Positions 51,473-60,969 of a stretch of DNA of 64,000 nucleotides are shown piece by piece. Under the pieces are notes generated by a model. That model was given only the letters and a program-made list of their open reading frames with translations. It ran no database searches and had not been told where the DNA came from. Positions within the stretch are counted from its first letter, which is position 1; every line of letters begins with the position of its first letter. This stretch comes from Agrobacterium vitis. GTDB taxonomy: Bacteria; Pseudomonadota; Alphaproteobacteria; Rhizobiales; Rhizobiaceae. The stretch is from positions 744,001-808,000 of the forward strand of contig NZ_CP118260.1 of the NCBI RefSeq assembly GCF_013337045.2, in the 5' to 3' direction. Both the position numbers and the translations under genes were made by a program.

Positions 51473-52801
51473 ATGAGCTATCATAATCCCAATACCCCGC
51501 CGCGCAAATCCGCGACCTTTGATGATTACACGCTGGCGGAAATTCGCCGCGCTGCCGCCACTGGTATCTATGATATTCGCGGCGCAGGCACCAAGCGCAA
51601 AGTGCCGCATTTTGATGATCTGCTGTTTCTCGGGGCCTCGATTTCGCGCTATCCGCTGGAAGGCTACCGCGAGAAGTGTGATACATCCGTGGTGCTTGGC
51701 ACGCGCTTTGCCAAAAAGCCCATTCATCTGAAAACGCCCATTACCATTGCAGGCATGAGCTTTGGTGCGCTTTCCGGCAATGCCAAGGAAGCCTTGGGCC
51801 GTGGTGCGACCATTGCCGGAACCTCCACCACGACAGGTGATGGCGGGATGACCGACGAAGAGCGCGGCCACAGCCAAACGCTGGTCTATCAATATCTTCC
51901 ATCACGCTATGGCATGAACCCGAAGGATTTACGCCGCGCCGATGCCATTGAAGTGGTGGTTGGCCAAGGCGCCAAGCCCGGCGGCGGCGGTATGTTGCTG
52001 GGCCAGAAGATTTCTGACCGCGTGGCCAATATGCGCAACCTGCCCAAGGGTATCGATCAGCGCTCGGCCTGCCGCCACCCGGATTGGACGGGGCCGGATG
52101 ATCTGGAAATCAAAATTCTGGAGCTGCGCGAAATCACCAATTGGGAAAAGCCGATCTATATCAAGGTTGGCGGCGCGCGGCCCTATTACGACACAGCGCT
52201 GGCCGTGAAAGCAGGAGCCGATGTGGTGGTGCTCGACGGCATGCAGGGCGGAACGGCAGCGACGCAGGATGTGTTTATTGAAAATGTCGGGATGCCGACA
52301 CTGGCCTGTATCCGCCCCGCCGTTCAGGCTTTGCAAGACCTTGGTATGCATCGCAAGGTGCAGTTGATCATTTCTGGCGGTATTCGCTCTGGCGCGGATG
52401 TCGCCAAAGCTTTGGCACTGGGTGCTGATGCCGTGGCCATTGGCACGGCAGCGCTGGTGGCCATTGGCGATAATGACCCGAAGTGGGAAGCAGAATATCA
52501 AAAACTCGGCACCACTGCTGGCGCTTATGATGATTGGCATGAGGGCAAAGACCCGGCAGGCATTACAACACAAGACCCGGAATTGATGAAGCGACTTGAT
52601 CCGGTTCTGGCTGGTCGCCGTCTGGCCAATTACCTCAAGGTGATGACGCTGGAAGCGCAGACCATTGCCCGCGCCTGCGGCCATAACCGTCTGCACAATC
52701 TGGAGCCGGAAGATTTGGTGGCTCTGACGATGGAAGCCGCCGCCATGGCGCAGGTTCCCTTGGCTGGCACCAATTGGTATCCCGGCAAAGCCGGTTTCTG
52801 A
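51473..52801 (+). CDS. mgsC: N-methylglutamate synthase subunit C (FMN glutamate-synthase-like)
   Basis: 442-aa FMN-binding barrel related to the central domain of glutamate synthase. Key segments are PITIAGMSFGALSGNAKEALG near 85, GDGGMTDEERG, KPGGGGMLLGQKISD near 165, and LIISGGIRSGADVAKALALG near 300. The ATG at 51473 is preferred to an upstream in-frame start inside the mgsB gene. It should form the catalytic unit with MgsA and MgsB. Confidence 0.85.
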   Translation: MSYHNPNTPPRKSATFDDYTLAEIRRAAATGIYDIRGAGTKRKVPHFDDLLFLGASISRYPLEGYREKCDTSVVLGTRFAKKPIHLKTPITIAGMSFGALSGNAKEALGRGATIAGTSTTTGDGGMTDEERGHSQTLVYQYLPSRYGMNPKDLRRADAIEVVVGQGAKPGGGGMLLGQKISDRVANMRNLPKGIDQRSACRHPDWTGPDDLEIKILELREITNWEKPIYIKVGGARPYYDTALAVKAGADVVVLDGMQGGTAATQDVFIENVGMPTLACIRPAVQALQDLGMHRKVQLIISGGIRSGADVAKALALGADAVAIGTAALVAIGDNDPKWEAEYQKLGTTAGAYDDWHEGKDPAGITTQDPELMKRLDPVLAGRRLANYLKVMTLEAQTIARACGHNRLHNLEPEDLVALTMEAAAMAQVPLAGTNWYPGKAGF

Positions 52802-52883
52802 AATACCAAGGCCGTATTCTCCTCCCAGGGATGCGGCCTTTCCTTTCAACATGTGTCTCAATCCATAAAAACAGGGGAACGAC

Positions 52884-54191
52884 GTGACACAGGACCTTGC
52901 ACAATTCGCCGTTGAGCGCGGCATCAAATATTTCATGATCAGCTATACCGACCTGTTTGGCGCGCAACGTGCCAAGCTGGTGCCTGCCCAAGCCATTGCC
53001 GATATGCAAAAGGATGGCGCAGGCTTTGCAGGCTTTGCCACATGGCTCGACCTCACCCCCGCCCATCCCGATCTGTTTGCCGTGCCGGATGCCTCTTCCG
53101 TGATCCAATTGCCATGGAAAAAAGACGTGGCATGGGTGGCCGCCGATTGCGTGATGGACGACAAGCCGGTGGAGCAGGCTCCGCGTGTGATGCTGAAAAA
53201 GCTGGTGGAGGAAGCCGCAAGCATGGGCCTTCGGGTCAAGACCGGGGTTGAGCCGGAATTTTTCCTGATCTCTGCCGACGGCAAGACCATTTCTGATGAA
53301 TTCGACACTGCCGAAAAGCCTTGCTACGACCAACAAGCCTTGATGCGCCGCTATGATGTGATTGCTGAAATCTGCGATCACATGCTGGAACTGGGCTGGA
53401 AACCCTATCAAAACGACCATGAAGACGCCAACGGCCAGTTTGAGATGAACTGGGAATATGATGACGCGCTGAAAACCGCCGACAAACATTCCTTCTTTAA
53501 GTTCATGGTCAAATCGGTGGCCGAGAAGCATGGTCTGCGGGCCACCTTCATGCCAAAGCCGTTCAAGGGCCTCACGGGCAATGGCTGCCACGCCCATATC
53601 TCGGTCTGGGATAATGACGGCAAGGTCAATGCTTTTGCCGATAAGGCCATGCCGTTTGGCCTGTCTGCCAAGGGCAAAACCTTCCTTGGCGGCATTATGA
53701 AACATGCTTCTGCACTGGCTGCTGTGACGAACCCAACCGTCAATTCCTACAAGCGCATCAATGCACCACGCACGGTTTCCGGCGCCACATGGGCACCCAA
53801 CACCGTGACATGGACTGGCAATAACCGCACCCATATGGTGCGCGTGCCGGGTCCGGGTCGGTTTGAACTGCGCCTGCCCGATGGCGCGGTGAACCCGTAT
53901 CTGCTTCAGGCCATCATCATTGCCGCTGGCCTGTCTGGCCTCAAAACCAATGCCGATCCCGGTCCGCATTACGACATTGATATGTACCGCGAAGGCCATA
54001 CGGTGACGGACGCGCCGAAGTTACCGCTGAACTTGCTGGATGCGTTGCGCGCCTATGAAGCCGACACCGCGCTGCAACAGGCATTGGGAATTGAGTTTTC
54101 AGCAGCCTATCTCAAGCTCAAGCATGGGGAGTGGACAAGCTATTGCTCACAATTCACCCCATGGGAGCACCAGACAACACTGGACATTTGA
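52884..54191 (+). CDS. gmaS: Gamma-glutamylmethylamide synthetase (glutamine-synthetase fold)
   Basis: 435-aa glutamine-synthetase-like enzyme that would ligate methylamine to glutamate using ATP. Metal and ATP motifs are present: EPEFFLISADG near 130, NGCHAHISVWDN near 235, and RTHMVRVPGPGRFELRLPDGAVNPY near 315. The start is GTG at 52884 with AGGGGAAC upstream. Its length and link to mgsABC point to GmaS rather than ordinary glutamine synthetase or GlnT. Confidence 0.8.
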   Translation: MTQDLAQFAVERGIKYFMISYTDLFGAQRAKLVPAQAIADMQKDGAGFAGFATWLDLTPAHPDLFAVPDASSVIQLPWKKDVAWVAADCVMDDKPVEQAPRVMLKKLVEEAASMGLRVKTGVEPEFFLISADGKTISDEFDTAEKPCYDQQALMRRYDVIAEICDHMLELGWKPYQNDHEDANGQFEMNWEYDDALKTADKHSFFKFMVKSVAEKHGLRATFMPKPFKGLTGNGCHAHISVWDNDGKVNAFADKAMPFGLSAKGKTFLGGIMKHASALAAVTNPTVNSYKRINAPRTVSGATWAPNTVTWTGNNRTHMVRVPGPGRFELRLPDGAVNPYLLQAIIIAAGLSGLKTNADPGPHYDIDMYREGHTVTDAPKLPLNLLDALRAYEADTALQQALGIEFSAAYLKLKHGEWTSYCSQFTPWEHQTTLDI

Positions 54192-54233
54192 CCAGATGTG
54201 TATCCGGGGGCAGCGTCGCCCCCGGCTTTCGAA

Positions 54234-55580
54234 TTAAAGCGTTGCCGTTGTCTGACGGCTGGCAAGTTCCTCTATTCCAGCCTTCGCCTCGATCCCGTCG
54301 CCTTTCAGAGTCAGATAGACGCCGAGCCCAAAGGCGAGGGCGGCGATGAACAGCAGGTAATAGGCATGTGCCATCGGGTTGATCGGTAGCAGGCTGGCCA
54401 CCGCAATCGGCGTCAATCCGCCGAAAATCGCGTAGGAGACATTGTAGGAAAACGACAGGCCGGTGAAGCGGACAGGTGCGGGAAAGGCGCGCACCATCAC
54501 ATAAGGCACGGCCCCGACGATGCCCACGGAAAGGCCCATCACGGCATAGAGCACAAACAGAACCGGAACCGAAACGCTTGCATAGGTGTAGAAGGCAAAG
54601 GTCGCGGCGGCTAAAAATACGCTCCCAACCATTAAAAACCGCCCGGAGCCGAATTTATCGACAATTGCGCCTGATGCCGCTGTGCTGAAAATCAGGAACA
54701 ATGTGCCGAAACTGGTGGCGGATAGCGCAATCTGTGCACTGTAACCATAGAGTTTTTGCAGGAGCGTGGCAGTCATCAGCGTGGTGACCACGAGGCAGGC
54801 GGCGAGCACCCAGGTCAAGGCCATGGAAATGATGACGGCAGCTGGATAATCGCGCAGCACGGTTTTCAGCGGCAGTTCCATCACCGTCGTCCGCGCCTGA
54901 CGCATCTCGGCAAAAACAGGGGTTTCCTGAAGCCAGCGGCGCAGGTAGACGGCGACAAGGCCGAAGAAGCCGCCGAGGAAGAACGGGATGCGCCAGGCAT
55001 AGGCGGCGACATCTTCCGGCGTGAACATCGAGTTGATGACGGTTGCGATCAACGAACCCAGCAGAATGCCGAGCGTCAGCCCGGAGCAGAGAAAGCCGCA
55101 GGCAAAGCCGACCCGGCGAAACGGCACATGCTCCGACACGAAGGTCCAGGCCCCCGGCACTTCGCCACCGATGGCAACGCCCTGCAACAGCCGCATGACG
55201 ATCAGCAGCACGGGTGCGGCAATGCCGATGGAGGCATAGGTGGGCATGGCGGCCATGCCGAGGGTGGAGAGCGCCATCAGCAGAATGGAGAAGGCAAAGA
55301 CTTTCTTGCGGCCAAACACATCACCGAAATGGGCCAGGATCAACCCGCCCAGGGGGCGAACCAGATAGCCGGCAGCAAAGATGCCGAAGGTCTGGATCGT
55401 CACCAGCCAGTCCGGCATGTTGGCCGGGAAGAACAGCTTGCCAATCACGCCCGCGAAAAACACGAAGATGATGAAATCGTAGAATTCCAAGGCCCCGCCC
55501 AAGGCTGAAAGCCCGAGTGTGCGAAAATCTGCCCGGGTAAGCTGACGGGGAGGCGATGCCGGAGTGCTGATGGGGGACAT
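54234..55580 (-). CDS. MHS-family major facilitator (metabolite:H+ symporter)
   Basis: 448-aa transporter with twelve spans. The loop GRKKVFAFSILLMALSTLGM and RLLQGVAIGGEVPGAWTFV are MHS/ShiA-type signatures. The family imports organic acids, shikimate, betaine or proline. The ATG at 55580 is chosen over an earlier codon because AGG lies upstream and the first span is at normal distance. It is downstream of gmaS but convergent, and lies next to an alpha-hydroxyacid dehydrogenase, so a hydroxy acid is a possible substrate. Confidence 0.85.
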   Translation of the reverse strand: MSPISTPASPPRQLTRADFRTLGLSALGGALEFYDFIIFVFFAGVIGKLFFPANMPDWLVTIQTFGIFAAGYLVRPLGGLILAHFGDVFGRKKVFAFSILLMALSTLGMAAMPTYASIGIAAPVLLIVMRLLQGVAIGGEVPGAWTFVSEHVPFRRVGFACGFLCSGLTLGILLGSLIATVINSMFTPEDVAAYAWRIPFFLGGFFGLVAVYLRRWLQETPVFAEMRQARTTVMELPLKTVLRDYPAAVIISMALTWVLAACLVVTTLMTATLLQKLYGYSAQIALSATSFGTLFLIFSTAASGAIVDKFGSGRFLMVGSVFLAAATFAFYTYASVSVPVLFVLYAVMGLSVGIVGAVPYVMVRAFPAPVRFTGLSFSYNVSYAIFGGLTPIAVASLLPINPMAHAYYLLFIAALAFGLGVYLTLKGDGIEAKAGIEELASRQTTATL

Positions 55581-55680
55581 GATCCTGCCTTGCGAAAAAA
55601 CTATCCAGTTTGGTCGCCGATTATGCACCGGATTTCAAGGTGCTGAACAGGATTTACACGTGAAGGGTGAGAGAATAGGT

Positions 55681-56841
55681 TTAGCAAGGCCCCGCAGCGA
55701 AGGGATTGCCCATCAGGATCGAGGCGTCCACCTCTGAAATCAGCCGCTTGCCGCAAAGCGCCATGCTGATATCAAGCTCCCTGGCGATGATCTCCAAGGC
55801 GCGCTGCACGCCAGCCCGTCCATCCGCACCAAGCCCGTAGAGAAAAGGTCGGCCGATATAGGTTCCCTTGGCGCCCAGGGCCAAGGCCTTCAATACGTCC
55901 TGGCCAGAGCGGATGCCGCCATCGATATGCACTTCGATCCGGTCTCCCACCGCCTCGACAATCGAGGCCAGCATGGAGATTGACGAGGGCGCGCCATCCA
56001 GTTGCCGGCCACCATGGTTGGAAACGATAATCGCATCCGCCCCGCTATCGGCTGCGGCGCGGGCGTCCTCCACATCGAGAATGCCCTTGAGGATCAATTT
56101 CCCGCCCCAGCGCTCCTTGATCCAGGCGACGTCGCTCCAGGACAATTTCGGATCGAACTGTTCCGCCGTCCACGCTGTCAGCGAAGACAGGCTGGAGACG
56201 TTCTTGGCATGGCCGATAATATTGCCGAAATGACGCCGCCGCGTATTGGCCATGCCGATGCACCATTGCGGCCTGGTTGCCATCTGCCAGATGTGTTTCG
56301 GAGTGAATTTCGGCGGCGCCGACAGGCCGTTGCGCAGGTCCTTGTGGCGCTGTCCAAGGATTTGCAGATCGAGCGTCAACACCAGTGCCGAGCAATGGGC
56401 AGCCTTGGCACGGTCGATCAGGCTATGGACGAAATCGCGGTCCTTCATCACGTAAAGCTGGAACCAAAAGGGGCGGCGCGTATGAAGTGCAACATCCTCA
56501 ATCGAGCAGATGCTCATGGTGGACAGCGTGAAAGGCACGCCGTAAGCTTCCGCTGCTTCCGCCGCGAGAATTTCCCCATCGGCATGTTGCATGCCGGTCA
56601 TTCCGGTCGGCGCAAGCGCCACAGGCATGGTGACAGGCTCACCGATCATCGTGCTTGCCAGCGACCGCTCCGTCATATCGACCAGAACCCGTTGTCGCAG
56701 CTTGATGCGGGCAAAATCACTCTCGTTGGCGTGGTAAGTGCTTTCGCTCCAGGAGCCGCTATCGGCATAGTCGAAGAACATTTTCGGGACACGGCGCTTT
56801 GCCTGGCGTTTCAGGTCATCGATTGTCAATGCTGTGGGCAT
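55681..56841 (-). CDS. FMN-dependent alpha-hydroxy-acid dehydrogenase (LldD-like)
   Basis: 386-aa TIM-barrel enzyme that oxidizes L-lactate or a related hydroxy acid. The catalytic His is in VSNHGGRQLDGAPSS, preceded by the FMN-binding KLILKGILDVEDA; IDGGIRSGQDVLKALALGA binds phosphate. Near the start, MFFDYADSGSWSE is typical. The ATG at 56841 follows AAGG at six bases; the 28 residues before it do not fit the family. L-lactate, mandelate or glycolate are all possible substrates. Confidence 0.87.
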   Translation of the reverse strand: MPTALTIDDLKRQAKRRVPKMFFDYADSGSWSESTYHANESDFARIKLRQRVLVDMTERSLASTMIGEPVTMPVALAPTGMTGMQHADGEILAAEAAEAYGVPFTLSTMSICSIEDVALHTRRPFWFQLYVMKDRDFVHSLIDRAKAAHCSALVLTLDLQILGQRHKDLRNGLSAPPKFTPKHIWQMATRPQWCIGMANTRRRHFGNIIGHAKNVSSLSSLTAWTAEQFDPKLSWSDVAWIKERWGGKLILKGILDVEDARAAADSGADAIIVSNHGGRQLDGAPSSISMLASIVEAVGDRIEVHIDGGIRSGQDVLKALALGAKGTYIGRPFLYGLGADGRAGVQRALEIIARELDISMALCGKRLISEVDASILMGNPFAAGPC

Positions 56842-56927
56842 GGCACCTTGTCCTTCGATATCTACGTAATGTTTTGGACATGGTGTGCGGCCAAATTTCG
56901 GCGCTTGCAAGGGAAGAGTAGCCATTC

Positions 56928-56960
56928 CAAAAGAGGACCGCCCAGATTGCTGGACGGCCT
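56928..56960 (-). terminator. Rho-independent terminator after the binding-protein gene
   Basis: On the minus strand a ten-base stem (GGCCGTCCAG with CTGGGCGGTCC, two G-T pairs) has a four-base loop and is followed by CTCTTTT. It lies just past the stop at 56985. Confidence 0.7.
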
Positions 56961-56984
56961 TTAAACTGTGTCGCGCCTAATGGC

Positions 56985-58262
56985 TTACTTCGTCGCCGTT
57001 GCCACATTGATCTTGTCGATATCGGCTGCCAGGGCGTCATAGGTCTGTTGCAGCGTCAATTCGCCGACGATCAACTGGCTCATGCGCTGGACGATTTGCT
57101 GGTAAAGCGCCGAGCCGCCCTTTTTCTTTTCAAAGATCCGTGCTTCCTGCGGCACGTTCTTTTCGTTGTCGTTGAAGACGGCCATGGACGCCTTGGCATT
57201 GTCGTCGGTCAGCTTGTATTGCGGCTTGTCGATCTCCGCGCCCGTCAGGATCACGTAGTTTTCGGCAATCTCGCGCTGGACTTTCTCTGAGCCGAGAAAT
57301 TCGATGAACTGGGCCACGGCCTCCGGGTATTTTGTGCGTTTGAAACCGGCGATGGCGGTGGCTCCCGGCATGGCATAGCAGCCAGCGGTGCCGCAGGGCG
57401 CGTTGATTGCCGTCCATTCGAAGGCGTCGCCGATCTTCTTCTGGAACGGATTGACCATCCAGTTGCCGGCCAGATAGGTCACGACATTGCCGTTGACGAA
57501 TTCGTCGCCCATGTTTTTGTATTGCGAACCGCCAGCAGCGCCCCACATTTCCTTGGGAAAGCTGCCATCCTTCGTCCAGTTGTAGAGATCGGCAATATAT
57601 GTCTTGGCGGCCTCGTCGGGAAAGCTGAACTTTCCGTCCTTCACATAGGACGAGCCATAGGAAAAGGCCGCGCCGGAAAACCGGTGGCCGGAACGGTCCA
57701 TGGTGAAGGGGATCTGTACGCCGGTCTTTTTGGCCACGCGGGCGGAAGCCTCGACAATGTCCTTCAGCGTTGCTTTCGGGCCGGGCAGCGGCTCTTCCGC
57801 CTGCTCGAACAATGTCTTGTTGACGAAGGGCAGGTTCAGCGTCTGCGAGGCGACATAGCCATTGATCGATTGCGGGTCGTTGACACCGGGCAGGCGCAAT
57901 TGGTTGAGGCTTTCGCCATGCAGTTTCGCGTAACCGTCCGGGTCCTTCATATAAGGCCGCATGTCGAGAAAGAAGGGTGCCAATTGCCAATCGGTGATCT
58001 TGGCCAGATCAGGGCCTTCGCCGACAGCCAATTGCACCGGCAATTGTTTGGCAACGGCATCATAGCCTGAGGACACGAAATTGACCTTCACGTCAGGATG
58101 AGCAGCTTCGAACTGCTTACTCAGCGCCGCCATATGCTCGACATAGGACTGATCGTCATCGGTGAACAGAAAGGTGATGGTCTTGGTTTCGGCAAAGGCC
58201 GGATGGCTGAGCGCAAACGCCGACAAGACGATGGCACTGACGCCTGACAGAATTTTCGACAT
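56985..58262 (-). CDS. Extracellular sugar-binding protein of the pectin-type locus
   Basis: 425-aa SBP family 1 protein with a signal peptide ending at PAFA before ETKTITFLF. The segment PGATAIAGFKRTKYPEAVAQ is near residue 305. The ATG at 58262 has GGGAGGGAATC upstream. It is transcribed alone, away from an operon of glycan-degrading genes and an ABC ATPase at the window end; permeases are presumably beyond 64000. Its likely ligand is a rhamnogalacturonan or galacturonate oligomer. Confidence 0.83.
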   Translation of the reverse strand: MSKILSGVSAIVLSAFALSHPAFAETKTITFLFTDDDQSYVEHMAALSKQFEAAHPDVKVNFVSSGYDAVAKQLPVQLAVGEGPDLAKITDWQLAPFFLDMRPYMKDPDGYAKLHGESLNQLRLPGVNDPQSINGYVASQTLNLPFVNKTLFEQAEEPLPGPKATLKDIVEASARVAKKTGVQIPFTMDRSGHRFSGAAFSYGSSYVKDGKFSFPDEAAKTYIADLYNWTKDGSFPKEMWGAAGGSQYKNMGDEFVNGNVVTYLAGNWMVNPFQKKIGDAFEWTAINAPCGTAGCYAMPGATAIAGFKRTKYPEAVAQFIEFLGSEKVQREIAENYVILTGAEIDKPQYKLTDDNAKASMAVFNDNEKNVPQEARIFEKKKGGSALYQQIVQRMSQLIVGELTLQQTYDALAADIDKINVATATK

Positions 58263-58274
58263 GATTCCCTCCCG

Positions 58275-58440
58275 TAAAAATATTTTCATAATTGGCGCGA
58301 CAATCCTCAATGTCACGCTCCTCCGCCCTCTTTTTGCGACTTGACAAACGTGTCGTCAAGCTGTTTCGTTGGCGAAAATTCGGTGATCTCTGATTTTTTT
58401 ATCGAAATTCGACCGAGTAAAAAATATTTTCATGATCGCA
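58275..58440. promoter_or_regulatory. Divergent promoter region with repeated AT motif and dyad
   Basis: GTAAAAATATTTTCAT (near 58274-58289) and GTAAAAAATATTTTCAT (58417-58433) lie at either end of the gap, each beside the ribosome site of one divergent gene. In the middle, CTTGAC (58340-58345) and GTCAAG (58354-58359) form an inverted repeat, with GACA/TGTC nested inside. The arrangement looks like shared regulatory sites. Confidence 0.45.
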
Positions 58441-58452
58441 GGGAGGCGAGCT

Positions 58453-60969
58453 ATGAGCGATCATTTCGCGTCAGCAGCAATAGACCCGGTTTACGAGGTG
58501 CTTACCGGGGAGACGATCACGTCCTGGCTGGTCTCGCCGCTTGCTGCCAGTGTGTTTGCAGGTATTGCAGCGCCCGCCGAGGACCGCGTCGATTACCGTT
58601 TCATCAACGGGTTCGTCGATGTTGGCGATCTGCCTTGCCGCAAGGCGTTCTGGGCGACGATGGTCGGGCGCGATCTGGCGCCGGAGTGCGACTGGGAGCC
58701 TGATCACCTCAATCTGCCGGGCGCCAATCGGCGGGTGGAATTCACCCATTTCTGGCATGTTCCAACCCATGTGCGCCGCTGGCTGCGCGGCACGTTCCGG
58801 GCGGCGTCGGCGAGAAGCCTTTCGCTGCGGCTGAAGACCTGCGGTGGGGTGCGGATCTGGGTGAATGGCGTGGAGCAGGTTCGCTTCGAGCCGTTCCGGC
58901 GCAATTTCGAATCCATGTCGGATGTCACACTGCAACTGACCGAGGGCGATAATGACATTCTGGTTCACACCGAAGACCTGGCGGAACGCGACACGGTCTG
59001 GTTTGTCGAGCTGGAAGTGACGGATGCAGAGCCGATCGCCGTGCGTCTGCCAGCGGTTCTGGATGGGGCGACAGTTGCCCGGCTGGAACGGCTGATGCGC
59101 AGCGTGCGTCCTGCTCGCGATGTGTTTTGCGGTCAACCACTGGAATTGCTGTTCGATGAGGCGCCGCAGACCGATGTTCCGGTGGAGATCACCGTCTACA
59201 GCCATGGTCATGAGCGTGCCGTGCTGGCAAAGGCGCAGGTGGTGTTGCGCGCCGGGGATAGAACCCTTGCCGTACCGGAAACGCTTGGGATTGCCGATGG
59301 TTATCACGGTGTGCGGCTGCGCATGGGCGAGGGCGCCAGTGTGGCGAGCCGGGTGATTGATGCTGCTTTCCTCACCCGCGTACAGCCGGAGATTTCGCGG
59401 GATAGCCTGGGGGAGCGCAAACAGCAGGCGCTTGCCTACTCGGCCCGGCACGGTGCGCCGCGCATCGGCCGGGTGCTGGCCATGGCGACCTGCGGGCAGG
59501 TGGATGACGCGGTGCAGGAAAAGCTATTGAGCGATACACTTGCCTCTATCGACCGGCGGGAGGATTGTTCGGATTTCATTCTTGTGTCGCTGCTGTGGCT
59601 GCTCGGCGCTTACCCTGATGTTCTAACGCTGGACCAGCGCGAACGGGTGCGCCAATCGGTGCTCAACTATCGCTATTGGGTCGATGAGCCGGGCAATGAC
59701 ACGATGTGGTTCTGGAGTGAGAACCATGTTCTCTGCTTCCACACCAGCCAGCTCCTGGCCGGTCAGTTGATGCCGGATTCGGTGTTTTTCGCGTCTGGTC
59801 GCACGGGTGAACAGCAGGCGGCGCTGGCTCGTCAGCGGCTGCATCGCTGGTTTGACAGCGTCGAGGCGCATGGATTGGCCGAATGGAATTCCGCCGCCTA
59901 TTACCCGATTGATTTCATTGGCCTGCTGGCGCTGGACCATTGGGCGGAACCTGACATCGCCACCCGTGCTCGCCACCAGCTGGACCTGATTTTCCGGATG
60001 ATCGCCCTGCATACACTGGCGGGCGTGCCTGCGGGATCACAGGGCCGCGCCTATGATAAGGAATTGCGGGCCGGGCCGCTGACGGAACTCGCCCCTTTTG
60101 CCTGGGTGGCGTTTGGAGAGGGCTGGCTGAATGGCGGCGTTGCCTCGCTGCCCATGTTCTGCGCCAGCCATTATCAGCCGCCGGAGGATCTGGCTCCACT
60201 GGCGAGGCTGAAGCACGGACGAAACATCGAGGCGCGGTATGCGCAGGGGCTGGAAAGCGGCAAGCTTGTGGTGTTCAAGACCCACGCCTCGCAGCTTTCG
60301 ACGGTGGTTGATCACAAGACCGGACGCAAAGGCCATCAGCAGCATGTGCTGGATATCAGGCTGGCTGGCCATCCGATGGCGCGGCTCTGGATCAACCATC
60401 CCGGCGAAGACGATCCGTGGGGATCGCAGCGTCCTTCCTATTGGGCGGGAAGCGGCATCCTGCCCCGCGTCGCGCAATATCGCGATACCGCCCTGCTGAT
60501 TGCCGATACGCAAGGCGGGCGCCTGCCGTTCACCCACGCCTATTTGGGCATAGACGGTCTGGACGAGGTGATCGCTGAGGAGAACTGGGTGTTTGCGCGC
60601 TCGGGACAAGGGTTTGCCGCCCTTTACAACAGCCACGGCCTGGAACCGATGGACGCAGGCGCGACAGCGGGCCGCGAACTGCGGGCGTTGGCTCCGATTT
60701 CGGGCTGGGTGGCCATTGTCGGAGCCGGGGACGCGCCGGCTTTCGAGATTTTCTGTGAAAAGGCACGAGCAACCAGCATCGACTTTGACCCGCTAGCGAG
60801 AACTCTTCGGGTTCGTCCGCCGGGCCATGAGGCACTGTTTTTATCCTATGACGGCGATTTTCGGCTCGGGACACGTCCGCTGCCGTTCGGCCATGAACAG
60901 CCACAACCGGTGCTGACCTATGACAGCGCCCATCCGGACCGGGGTGAAACCACCCCTCTCTATCAGTAG
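58453..60969 (+). CDS. Large uncharacterized protein of a glycan-degradation operon
   Basis: 838-aa protein I could not assign to a family. An N-terminal beta-sandwich (about 80-200, with CGGVRIWVNGVEQVRFEP) resembles carbohydrate-binding modules. A helical region follows (about 330-560), with MWFWSENHVLCFHTSQLLAG and AEWNSAAYYPIDFIGLLALD. This is reminiscent of alpha/alpha toroid lyases and hydrolases, and a C-terminal beta-rich region completes it. No signal peptide. The ATG at 58453 follows GGGAGG. Its stop abuts the GH105 start, so it probably acts on the same imported oligosaccharide, perhaps as an uronate lyase or glycosidase. Confidence 0.55.
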   Translation: MSDHFASAAIDPVYEVLTGETITSWLVSPLAASVFAGIAAPAEDRVDYRFINGFVDVGDLPCRKAFWATMVGRDLAPECDWEPDHLNLPGANRRVEFTHFWHVPTHVRRWLRGTFRAASARSLSLRLKTCGGVRIWVNGVEQVRFEPFRRNFESMSDVTLQLTEGDNDILVHTEDLAERDTVWFVELEVTDAEPIAVRLPAVLDGATVARLERLMRSVRPARDVFCGQPLELLFDEAPQTDVPVEITVYSHGHERAVLAKAQVVLRAGDRTLAVPETLGIADGYHGVRLRMGEGASVASRVIDAAFLTRVQPEISRDSLGERKQQALAYSARHGAPRIGRVLAMATCGQVDDAVQEKLLSDTLASIDRREDCSDFILVSLLWLLGAYPDVLTLDQRERVRQSVLNYRYWVDEPGNDTMWFWSENHVLCFHTSQLLAGQLMPDSVFFASGRTGEQQAALARQRLHRWFDSVEAHGLAEWNSAAYYPIDFIGLLALDHWAEPDIATRARHQLDLIFRMIALHTLAGVPAGSQGRAYDKELRAGPLTELAPFAWVAFGEGWLNGGVASLPMFCASHYQPPEDLAPLARLKHGRNIEARYAQGLESGKLVVFKTHASQLSTVVDHKTGRKGHQQHVLDIRLAGHPMARLWINHPGEDDPWGSQRPSYWAGSGILPRVAQYRDTALLIADTQGGRLPFTHAYLGIDGLDEVIAEENWVFARSGQGFAALYNSHGLEPMDAGATAGRELRALAPISGWVAIVGAGDAPAFEIFCEKARATSIDFDPLARTLRVRPPGHEALFLSYDGDFRLGTRPLPFGHEQPQPVLTYDSAHPDRGETTPLYQ

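Noticed and set aside
49704..52801. Reading three genes as glutamate synthase fragments
   Set aside because: They are separate complete domain proteins in the mgsABC order beside gmaS, not a broken gltB.
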